Below, piece after piece: positions 34,192-44,427 of a stretch of DNA of 64,000 nucleotides. A program made the translations under genes and the position numbers. The DNA comes from Viola odorata. Its lineage: Eukaryota > Streptophyta > Magnoliopsida > Malpighiales > Violaceae. The notes under the pieces are model-generated. The model saw only the letters and a list, made by a program, of their open reading frames with translations, had not been told where the DNA came from and did no database searches. Where the stretch lies: positions 52,658,377 through 52,722,376 of the forward strand of contig OY829541.1 of NCBI GenBank assembly GCA_963691705.1, written 5' to 3'. The number at the start of each line of letters is the position of its first letter. The first letter of the stretch is position 1.

Positions 34192-35610
34192 ATGGGGAGA
34201 GGGAAAGTGGAGCTGAAGAGGATAGAGAACCCCACAAGCAGGCAGGTCACCTTCTCTAAACGAAGGAACGGCCTTCTCAAGAAAGCTTTCGAGCTTTCAA
34301 TCCTCTGCGATGCTGAAATTTGCCTCCTCATCTTCTCCCCCAACGGAAAGTTTTACCACTTCGCCAGCCACGAGTAAAATCAAACTTACGACCTACCTCA
34401 TAATTTTGAATTCTTCTATCTAATTGATTTGTTTAATTAATCGTTGCAGCATGGATAGGACTATTGCTAAGTACCGGAGTGAGGTGGGACTCTCGGTTTC
34501 AGGGCCAAGCCCAGTCGCCAAATCCTTGGAGGTAATTTAATTTTCTGGACAAAGTTTGTTTATACCACTAATAAAGTATAGCATCTTTCTCAAATGCGTC
34601 ACACAATTATCAATTTTGTTTTACATTTGTCCTTGTCTATCATACATCTCACCTCACTGTAATCCATTTTTTCGTCAAAATAAACTGACAGGCTAGTCTT
34701 ACTCTCCCAATATTTCCTAAAATTCAATTGGGTTCGATTGAGTTGTCAAAATTAAACGCTGTATTTACAGTTTTGGAGGATTGAGAATGAGGAGTTGAAG
34801 AGGACTATAACGACCACGGAAGAAAGATTGAGGCACGTACCTCTTTATTTCAATTTTAATTTTCTGCTTTTTTTGGGTGGTAAATTCAAAAAGATTCCAT
34901 GAAGATGATGTATAGTTTTCTTTTCCGATATTTTGTGTTACTTATAGGAACTTTGCTGGGGAAGATTTATCAGGGTTAAGTATGAAAGAGCTAAAACAGA
35001 TAGAGCGGCAGCTAAAGACCGGGGTTGAGAGGATCCGATCCAAGAAGGTAAATAACGACGTCCCATTAATTCTAATTAATCAGCAGGGACATATATATAT
35101 TGACTAATTACTGAAGATATTGTAATTATTTGTAAACATTCAACAGAGACGCATGGTTTCAGAGCACATGAACATGATGAAAGGAAAGGTGATTAAATAC
35201 ACTTAATTAGCTGGATCAAATTAATGACCCATAAATAAAAAAATAAAAGATGTTGTTCTTGCTTAAATTGCAGCATAGGGTTATGCAAGAGGAGAATGTT
35301 CGTCTCCAGAAACAAGTGAGATATCACCCATTTTGTTTTTAATATCATTTGGAATTGTAACTTATTGGTTTGGTGCTATACATGAGGTACAGTTGAATGA
35401 TCTGCAAGAGGCGGAAGTCAGAACTCTGGAACCAGCAGCTTGTAATGGGCATGGGCTACCTCAAGGTAATTAAATTGACTTTGCTCTACAATTCTATAAA
35501 ATCATTAATTTAAAGTTTTAAACTATCACACACGTGTGAAATTTACAATGTGATCTTGATATGCAGCAGGGCCCACGGGAGCTAATTGCTATAGAGGAGC
35601 TTACAATTGA
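34192..35610 (+). CDS. TM8: MIKC-type MADS-box transcription factor, TM8-like, 8 exons
   Basis: Exons are 34192-34373, 34450-34531, 34771-34832, 34948-35047, 35147-35188, 35274-35315, 35393-35465 and 35567-35610 (627 nt, 208 aa). Exon sizes 182/82/62/100/42/42 are the classic MIKC pattern. The MADS domain (1-60, [18 protein letters not shown]) binds CArG-box DNA. An I region follows, then a K-box (about 88-165) with [19 protein letters not shown], for dimerisation; the C-terminus is short. It recalls TM8 ([16 protein letters not shown]), but the subfamily is tentative. Intron 3 has a GC..AG donor, supported by the standard 62- and 100-nt flanking exons. The last intron has a tandem CAGCAG acceptor. 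Target genes cannot be inferred. Confidence 0.9.
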
Positions 35611-36363
35611 CCATTTCGTGCGTCTTCAATGGATTTGCTGTAAAAATTTAGTGCATAAGGCTTTCTGAAAACTATGCAACTGTAATACAAAAATCCAATC
35701 CATTCTTAGGGAATGAAATACGTCTCCTTTGTTTTTACATCAAAAATCAACAACGACACAAGGCCCAATACAATGGATATCAACAAGCACTTGCGGCCCA
35801 AATGGAAAAAATTGAAAAGCCCATTACAAAGTAATCCAACCTAGCCCAAGTACAGAACTCTAATAATGTATTACTTTTTTCAATAAAATATTACACATGA
35901 CATAACAAAATATTCACGTTCTTAAATTCTAATATGGAGGGGTACCGAGTTGTAAATATTATTAATGTACCTAAATTTTAATGCATTATTGTATGTTCTT
36001 TATATCAAATACGTACCAAACGATAACCTATTGGAGAAATTCACCTCATTTTATTTAGTTGATTTCACTCTGTTAATTCAACAAATTGATAATTAATTAT
36101 TTAAGTGGGATCGTAACATTTTAGCCTATCAAAAGTACATATAATATATATCACACCAACACAAAAAAGAAGACACAATAGAGATTTTACGGGCCATTAA
36201 CAGACTAACCATGAGAAGCTCCACATGGGCCGGGCCCTCTACCCATTCGGCCGACAAATTCAGCCCAAATACAATTTTCTCCCCTCCTCACTCCTCTCCT
36301 TCATTTTCACCACCGCGACACACTCTCCAGCTTCTCCAGCTCAAACCTCCACGCCAAGAGGCC
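35611..36363. other. Intergenic
   Basis: MADS-box 3' flank and promoter/leader of the gamma carbonic anhydrase-like gene. An in-frame upstream ATG exists at 36211, but the conserved family start is at 36364. Confidence 0.4.
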
Positions 36364-39300
36364 ATGGCTACTGCCTTATCTCGCATCCCGAGAAGATCCC
36401 TTACCTCCGTTATCTCACAGCATCATCACTTCCTCACGCGCTCTGTCTCCACCGCTGAAGCTCCCGTTGCATCCTCACCGTCCAAACCGATAATCACGCC
36501 GTCACCCGATCGCGTGAAGTGGGACTACCGAGGGCAGAGGCTGAAAATCCCGTTAGGCCAGTGGGCTCCAAAGATCGCAGTCGACGCTTACGTGGCACCC
36601 AATGTGGTCCTTGCCGGTCAGGTCACGGTTTGCGATGGAGCTTCTGTTTGGAACGGCGCCGTTCTTCGTGGTGATCTGAATAAAATCACTGTTGGATTCT
36701 GCTCTAATGTCCAAGAACGCTGCGTCCTACATGCCGCCTGGAACTCGCCTACAGGTTAGGGATGGTGAATTTAGCTAATTTTATTGCTTTGATACATCTT
36801 GGTGAATATCTTAATTTTTTTTTTCATTTGGGTAACTTAGTTAGCTGCTATATGTAGTGATAGCTTTGATTTTTAATGTCCATTGGATTTGTTAGTTTTG
36901 CGCAAGACAATTGAATGTGGTCTAGGAATTTTGCCGTTGGCCCTTCCCCTCTGATCCTTAGTAAGGGACCTTAGTTAGTTTCACAGTGAACAAGCAGCTT
37001 TTAGCGGCGATTTCATAGTATACATGGTGAATCTTGCTGTTGTGAGCTGTTGGAGTGCGGATGTTAGACTGTGCTACTCCCTTATAGTAACTTGCTGGTT
37101 AAGCTGATTGTTTGCTTGCGAGTAATATATATGACGTCTGTATTGTGGACTTAAAATCCCCATGTTTGTTAATAGAATTACAATGGAAACAATGATTTTT
37201 ACAAGCTTAAAATTTGCAGCTCATGTCTATCATCTTTTTTTTCTTGTTTTTCTTGAAATTCATTTAAAACTCTACTTGAGGCGTCCCTAAGTACTAACGT
37301 TTGAGAGGCACCTTAATTGTTTACTTTTGAATATTAATCTTGTGTTTCTAGGAAGCATACTGAGTAGTTGCCAGATGAATGGTCTAGTGGCGTGTACAAG
37401 TGCTTCTCTGTGTTCATTATAGAAAGAAAGAAGGAAACTACAAGGAATGTGAAAGAGTGGTTGGTTTTAATTATTGTTTTTCTACGATTTCAACCATTTC
37501 GATATATTATATATCTAGTTAGGTGGCTTTTTGACTTCCATGGTTGCTTTGTTTCGGTCACAGAACTCCATAATGATTTGATGTTACACTGTCCATGACC
37601 TTTTGGTTTCAATACATGGGAGTTTGAGAAAGTGAAACAAATGGAAAAGATGAGGTAACAGTATCGTTAGGCAGATATATCATTGGGAAGTTTTGTTTGC
37701 CAAGGTGGCTAAGCTGTCATAAAAATACTGTAACTTGGATGGATTTAATTCCAGTAACAATTTTTTTTGGCAATTTCTATACAAAAGAAAGGTAGTCTTA
37801 AGATTTCTGAGTTATGTTAATTGTTAAAGATAGTATTTGTCAGAAAAAGGAGGATAAAGATCAATGGCTCTATTAGACTTTTTATGCATCTGGCAACAGT
37901 AAACAGTACTCACAATTACAATGGCACATTGAGTATAGTCACTTGATGTATTTTATGTTAGTCAGTTGCATCTTGAGGTTTAAAAATGCTTGTTGTGTTG
38001 TTAGTATATTCATCCCTGTTCTGTTTATATGTGGCATGTGCTGCCTGCCTGTTGTCTGAAAGCTCCCACTCTTGTAATTCATCAATTCATGGTTGGCATT
38101 TGAGTGACGCTTGCTCAATAGGGTACATTAGCTTTTCCTTTGAAAGTGAAACATGCTTCTTTTAAAATCGTTTTATACTTTTCTCATGAAATGCAGTGTT
38201 GAGTAAGATTTTGGCAACTTAATATTAACTTCTGATAGGTCCCTTCGTAATTCTAGTTGGTTAATGCTTTTAGACTAAGCTTAAAGGACCTTAGCTTCCA
38301 TACTACCTTTGATACTTGCTTTTTCGTAGTCCTTGTCTTTTCACTGTATTGTTAGAATTGGTAGTTTTCAAAGCAACTGGTTTATCACAGAATTTGAGCA
38401 TTTTTTTTCCAGAAGGGATGAGTATCAATTAGTTCTTCCTAAATTACCTAGTAAGGCTTTACTATAACTACAGTTGAAACTAAAATTTCCCATCACTAAA
38501 CTAGTCGTATGTTTCCCCACGCTGTAGCTAGCCATTTGTATGTCTGCAATTTATGGGACATTGTTCCCTGACCGTGATTGTGAACCTGTTTCGGCCATGG
38601 GCATGTGGGCACACATTTCGTGTGAAGTCACTGAACCTCATTAAAATTATTAAACATCTCCATTTCCTTTTAAAATTGTGCATATCATATGCAAATGGTT
38701 TTCTTTTCATCCCCTTTTTCATAGTTACTGCTTTAGATGTTCCCACTTTCATTTAAGATAGAAGTCCTGAATTTATTTAATGTGAATTGCTTTGGTCTGT
38801 CTGGTCTTTTACGTTCTGTTGATGATCTGTGGTTTGTGAAAACTGTTCCTTATGTACCATTGAGGGATAAAGCTATATTGACGCATTTATTGTGATGTCT
38901 GAGGAATGGGGACCAATTAAAATATTATTGAAATTAATTTGGATAAATTAAAAACATTATTGAAATTAATTCCATGATGTTGGATTCTCTGAGGACTTGT
39001 GATTTCAGTTTTTGTACTTGTTCCATGTGTCAGGGCTGCCGGCAGAGACATCTGTTGAAAGGTTTGTGACTATTGGTGCATACAGTCTCTTGCGGTCCTG
39101 TACTATTGAGCCAGAGTGCATTATTGGGCAACACTCTATCCTGATGGAGGGATCTTTGGTTGAGACACATGCTATCCTTGAAGCTGGATCTGTGGTTCCC
39201 CCAGGGAGGAGAATTCCAACTGGTGAGCTATGGGCAGGAAATCCAGCAAGGTTTGTTCGGGCTTTGACGCATGAAGAGACTTTAGAAATCCCTAAGCTTG

Positions 39301-39410
39301 CCGTTGCAATTAACGATCTCAGCAAAAACTACTTCTCAGAGTTTCTCCCTTATTCCACAGCATATCTAGAGGTTGAGAAGTTGAAGAAAAAGCTGGGGAT
39401 TTCTATCTGA
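36364..39410 (+). CDS. GAMMACAL: Gamma carbonic anhydrase-like protein, mitochondrial, 2 exons
   Basis: Exons are 36364-36754 and 39034-39410, with a 2.3-kb intron (768 nt, 255 aa). The first 45 residues are Ser/Arg/His-rich, like a mitochondrial presequence. The mature part is a left-handed beta-helix protein with hexapeptide repeats (VAPNVVLAGQVTVCDGASVWNGAVLRGD) and the C-terminal GELWAGNPARFVR block. In plants these subunits join true gamma carbonic anhydrases in the matrix-side domain of respiratory complex I. Of the three zinc-binding His of active enzymes, one (VLHAAW) is kept and the VTVGH...H positions read VTIGAYSLLR, as expected of the catalytically inactive CAL subfamily. The ATG at 36364 (GCCATGG context) matches the family start; an in-frame ATG at 36211 would add 51 residues. 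Confidence 0.93.
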
Positions 39411-39468
39411 TTTCTGCCGTCATGTCTGTCATGTATCAGTTAATTGGAGTTTTCCCTTGTGATGAAAT

Positions 39469-39474
39469 AATAAA
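39469..39474 (+). terminator. Polyadenylation signal of the GAMMACAL gene
   Basis: AATAAA lies 58 bases past the stop codon, in the usual plant position. Confidence 0.55.
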
Positions 39475-40265
39475 CAGCCCGAGAACTCTTAAAAACGCTA
39501 GCTTCTGTGTTAGTTTACTTTGTATTTCATTTTTGGTGGCTGTAGAAAGAGCTAATGATGACTTCTCAACAAATTTGGGATTACAGTAATCATTCATTTT
39601 TTCCTTTACATGATGGAGAATGATCTAAAGTGTATCAGGTCAGGTTATTCTCATTGTCGGCAGTCAATTTCTTTTGGAAGTTATGGGGAATTGCAGGCTA
39701 TGTTTGATCGGTTTTTCTTCTTTCAACGATGAACCATCTCTTCATTTACTAATGTTTCATTCTGTCAAAATCTCTCTCTAACTTATGTTTTGGTGGAATT
39801 AAGATTTGCTCTCTCTTTCAAGTAGTACAGTGGCTGCTCCTTAAATCCCTAACCCGGCAACTGGAGGGAGCACCAACCTTGTAACTGTACTATGTGGTAC
39901 CGCACGAGCTCTCTTTCCTAAACTAATAATTGTTAAGTAGAATGGTTAACCAAACCCTACCTATTATTTCTTTGATTACTGAGATAATTAAGGTCAATGG
40001 TCGTGGGGATCAGTTTAGGTGAAAAGGAGGAATAATGTCAAAGAGGCTGTTTGGCAATTAATTTAACACTTCATTTGGCTTCTTTCTCTGATCGATTTTG
40101 GATCTTCACTTCACATTGACTAAATTCTATTTTCTTGAAACTTCTACTCACTAAATTGTGAAAAATCATGCACAAAAGAATCAGGTATGCACTATGCAAT
40201 CATCAGCGACAGAATCAATGTTTGCCAACTCATTTTCTTGGCTGTCTTTAGTGAGGTGCGAATAG

Positions 40266-40267
<2 letters not shown>

Positions 40268-40306
<39 letters not shown>
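40268..40306. repeat. (TA)n microsatellite
   Basis: About 19 uninterrupted TA units. Confidence 0.95.
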
Positions 40307-40308
<2 letters not shown>

Positions 40309-40402
40309 CTTGATGCATTCGTGCACATAATTTATGCTTGGTATTTCCACAATCCTTTGGCTATTAGGAATGTCTCCTGTTATTTACCTAACAAACTCGA
40401 AC

Positions 40403-40623
40403 GGCTTGCTTGGTAATCCCACGTAAATTAATGAGAATGACTATAAAATTTCACTCTCAGTCATGCCTTTGTTTGATATGCACCGGTATAAAATTGCATT
40501 CACTGTTACGACCGTATTTAGTATACACTAAAAATGAGAATGAGAATGAGAATGAGAATTGATGGGAATGGGCATAAATTTTATACCGTTTACCAAACAA
40601 GCTGTATCCGCTTACCAAACAAG
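40403..40623. mobile_element. Putative hAT-like MITE with (TGAGAA)4 inside
   Basis: The left end GGCTTGCTTGGTAAT is matched inversely by GTTTACCAAACAAGC (40588-40602) and again by GCTTACCAAACAAG (40610-40623). Inside, at 40535-40560, TGAGAA is repeated four times. Class is uncertain. Confidence 0.45.
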
Positions 40624-42494
40624 TCTTAAAGAAAAGAGTAGTCTTCCGGTAATTAATTAGTATTTCATCCTTGTTAAAAAGTTATTGATAAATTACTTTT
40701 AATTAAAAAAGATCAGTAGTTTTTTTTTAATTAAAATTAATCTCGTTCGAGATTTAGTAGATAAATAATATCTTTTTTATTTTCAAAAATTAGAGTAATT
40801 TCTTTTTAAACTAAGTTATGTATGCTACGTAATCCCCTCCTTTTTTTTTGTTTTTTTTTTCTATCGCATTTTTGACGAGGGTAGCTACCAATCAAATCAA
40901 TATATCACCGTTCAAATTTTAGTCAAGGTATTTGATTGCCAAATGTCACTATGATATCTGGATATATGAATCTTACAAAATTTGCCAGAATGCGCCTAAA
41001 TAAAAAGGTAACGGCGTCGTTTGGAGGGAAAACAAACAAAAAAACGTTTGTCGTGCCGTTCAATCCGAATTGACTCTTTTTTTATCCTTGGCAAATTGGG
41101 AAATGCCACATCCGTTAGTATGAAAATCTAACGGTTCAATTATCTAAGATTGAAGATTGAATGGTTCGATGTGTAAACGGTTCAAAACGATCTCATAGGT
41201 CAATTCGGTTGAACCCGATCGAACTAATAACTAATCATTCATTACCGATTTATTATCCGGTCCGATTTTGATTGCTATATTCTTGTTGCAGCATTGGGTT
41301 TCGGAGGAGTTATTGCGAAGCTTCATCTTCTACAGTGAAATTTAATAGTAAAACCTAAGTTAAGACTGTAAAAAAAAATTATCATCCAGGGCAACGAATA
41401 TTTTTATCGCTCTAGGTACCAGATTTTCATCCTAGTCCATGGTGACGAGTATTCTAACGTCACATAAAGTTAGGGCGACGGGAATTTTCCTTGCCGCAAA
41501 CAGGCAGTAAACCTTTGGCCCTCAGCTGACCAAGGAGGACCTAGAGCGACAAATTTGTAGATTAGGCTGAGCGAGGGCACGAAATTCCTGGTCCTAGCTA
41601 GGCTCAACAAGGGCCAAAGGTTATTTTTGAAGAAAAGAAACGCGTTGATTAGCCTACTAAAAAGGTGCACCAGCTAATTTCTTTTATATATATTTATGAG
41701 ACTAATTAAAGAGTAAAGACACCAATTGTAAATCAAATTCCCACTATATTTTGGTTAATGGTTGGTGTCCTTTGCTTCGATTATGTTGAAGATTTGAATA
41801 CGTCAATTCTTATGCGTTGTAATAGAGGATGATACCGATGGTGGCCTTATAAAAAATTGAACCAGCAAATCAAATCCATAATTCATTAATTTCGTCTTCT
41901 AGAAAAAAGAAAATTAAGTTTGTCTTTTTCGAGTTTATGCTTCTACTATGCAACAATTATAACTATTGAGTGTATATATGGTAAAATATTATATTGCTAT
42001 TTAATAGGTATATTATCGTATAATATGCATTCAATTAGGTACATATTTCTCACATCCGTTTATAAGAAAAGAGTATATGTATCTATTTATTGATGTGGTG
42101 AAATCTCATGGAGGTTTGAGAGAAAGTCACTTAGGGTCTTTGAATCTCTCCTATAATATCACGTAACATCCCCTGCATACCTTAATTTGTTAATAATCTA
42201 ATATAGTCGCGTCATACTAGTTAATTTCTTCTAATGAATGAGCAATTATTAGAAGCATTAGAATGGAAAATGCTACTAAAGTAAGGAACCTTTTGATAAT
42301 AGGTCCATAGTCACGCCAGCGTGTCATCAACCACTAACCTATAGCTATATGGGAAATTTTATATAAATCAAACTTATATTAGTCTAGATTAAGCAAATTA
42401 ATTAAGATCTTGACATCTCAACCATTCCCATTTCTTGCTAGTTAACCAATATCTCCTCCATTTTTTCCCTTGTTTTCTTCTTCCTTCTTTCCCT

Positions 42495-42500
42495 TATATA
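42495..42500 (+). promoter_or_regulatory. TATA box of MIR171 locus
   Basis: TATATA in CCTTATATATGATC, about 220 bases before the hairpin, is the likely core promoter of the pri-miRNA. A CT-rich stretch follows. Confidence 0.45.
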
Positions 42501-42590
42501 TGATCTTATCAATCCCCTTCAACACCTACCTTCCCTCCACCTCCTCCTTTCTTTCTTCTTTTTTTCCCTCTCTTCTTAGTGCTTGAAGTG

Positions 42591-42614
42591 ATGCATCTTG
42601 ATCTTCAAGATTAG
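42591..42614 (+). other. First short ORF in the MIR171 leader
   Basis: ATG at 42591 opens seven codons (MHLDLQD) and a TAG. If transcription starts near 42525 this would be the first AUG. Its translation is unproven. Confidence 0.35.
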
Positions 42615-42619
42615 AAACC

Positions 42620-42688
42620 ATGGGACAATTGCACGATGAAGATCGTGAGTTACTACTATCGCTAATCGCCTTTGTCATGATCATATGA
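42620..42688 (+). other. Short ORF in pri-miR171, miPEP candidate
   Basis: ATG at 42620 (context AAACCATGG) opens 22 codons beginning MGQLHDEDRELLL and ending in a hydrophobic VMII before TGA. It lies about 17 bases upstream of the hairpin base. Small peptides of this position (miPEPs), which raise transcription of their own pri-miRNA, are known for several plant miR171 genes; this assignment is inference. Confidence 0.45.
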
Positions 42689-42699
42689 GGTAAGTGTGG

Positions 42700-42812
42700 A
42701 ATTAAAGGAAGCGGCGGAGATGTTGGGACGGCTCAATCAAATGAAATCTCCTAAAGAATTGGATCCTTTAATCTGATTGAGCCGTGCCAATATCCCCTTT
42801 ATTATTGTTGTT
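42700..42812 (+). ncRNA. MIR171: MIR171 precursor hairpin
   Basis: The 3' arm holds TGATTGAGCCGTGCCAATATC (42774-42794), identical to a canonical miR171 family member. The 5' arm, AGATGTTGGGACGGCTCAATC (42718-42738), is the star strand and pairs with it with a few mismatches and about a 2-nt 3' offset. The loop is about 35 nt, and the stem extends outward (TAAAGGAAGC with CCCCTTTA). miR171 directs cleavage of GRAS-family HAM/SCL6 mRNAs that control meristem and chlorophyll traits. No target lies in this window. Confidence 0.93.
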
Positions 42813-44427
42813 GTTGTTGCACATATCTTCCAAAGTCTATAGCTATAGGTTGCAATTAACACCTTCTCCTTTGGCAATTAAGTTAGTTTTGATTAGACCA
42901 TGACATTCAAATTAGGACTGTATATTGTAGAATATATGTATGAGTAATCGAACGAGCCAAGTCATTCAATCCATGGATACAATTAGGCCAGCCGAGGGTA
43001 AATTGCGCTCACTTTCGTGTATATGCATATTAAGGATTCACTTTCTCCTTAAATTCAGTTAATTAGGGTTTTGTATGATTATAGGTCGATGTGAGAGTCA
43101 AACTGATTGAGTCTTTACACAACCAATGGGTGGCGAGCGAGTTTTATATGATTGGATTATTTGTATTGAAAAATATAGCTATTAAAGGATGCAAATTAAG
43201 GTTTTTTTTTCCTCTTAGTGTTTTTTTTTTAATTTATAATTATGGAAGTTACAATTTGAGAACTAGTTATCTTTAATTTGCAAATTCCATGTATATACTT
43301 ATTAATTATGTACTGGATTGACAGATCATTCACATAAGTATGAGTAGTAGTTGTCGGGTCGTCAACGTAACACAGAGTGTAGGGCAACTAACTTATCATT
43401 CTAGTTTCTCTTTCTAACATTTTCAGTTTCTTATATAGTAATTTGCGCATCTTTGATTACTTTGCATCCATTTTTCTTACCCAATTGTCTTTATTGATTA
43501 ACTGGGAATTCGCTATATATATATTCCGCGCGTACGTCCAACTTAATTTCGCAGAATCAGCAAAGTGTGACTGACACACACGTACTTGTAAATGGTGACT
43601 GGTGGTGGTGAGTGCATGCTATGCATGCGCTACTCATAGGCTTCTTGCAGGATTACAGAGATGCAAAACCTTAAGGAAAGGAATTTAGAAGCTTCTAATT
43701 CTTTTGGAATAGATAGGGATCCATACATCATACATCTTTCTTCTCCATTAGGTTTTCTTTTACCTTACTTCACCGGCTAGCCATGATTTCTTTTCCCTTA
43801 ATTTGAAATGCGTCGATTACAAGAGAAGTTATACATTATTTTTTACTTCCTCGTAGAGGGCCGAACTCCTGAGGTTCTGACTCGTTTGTCCGCTGGCCAA
43901 CGGAGAACGTTGTCCTGGTTTGTTTCCTTATGTTTTTTTTTCCCACTATTTCCGGTGTCTATTGGTTGTGCAGAAGATTTTTCACGGTCACCAATGAGAA
44001 CAATTAATTAAAGGGCAATTAGAGTGCTCCTCTCTGAAAAATCACATACTGAAGGCCCAGGGACATGGCCCATACATGAAACCCCTAGCCCAGCACTCCA
44101 GCACCAATAACAACAGTCCCATAAGATCAATGTTTCTCTTCATATGGAGTTGGTTAAGGTTTACACACAAAAAAGGACAATGTTTACCAAGTCTTTTAGA
44201 TAAAAATGGACAAACCAGGAAAAAAATATTACACTGATATAAGACCTGCTCAAAAAAAAAAAAAAAAAAAAGTAAACCAATAAGATACAAGCCGTAATCA
44301 TCAATAGAAACTACAAACAAGGTGACAGGCCATTTTCCATTTCGTCTTCACTTTGCACCAGGAGAGGTTTCTGTTGGTGTTTCTTCGGTTGACCCATGTC
44401 GTCACAGAAAGGATACACAAACAAGAG
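42813..44427. other. Intergenic
   Basis: No gene was recognised. Plus-strand frames at 43091-43276 and 43808-44011 and a minus frame at 44042-44320 have no family-like features; the last contains an A19-like run near 44253-44271. The right end is the 3' flank of the FIST gene. Confidence 0.4.

Larger units (their letters stand above)
39475..42494. other. Intergenic with microsatellite and repeats
   Basis: Apart from the (TA)n tract, the element at 40403-40623 and an inverted repeat at 41510-41622, no gene was recognised. A 66-codon minus frame at 41470-41670 overlaps that inverted repeat and is probably chance. Confidence 0.4.
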
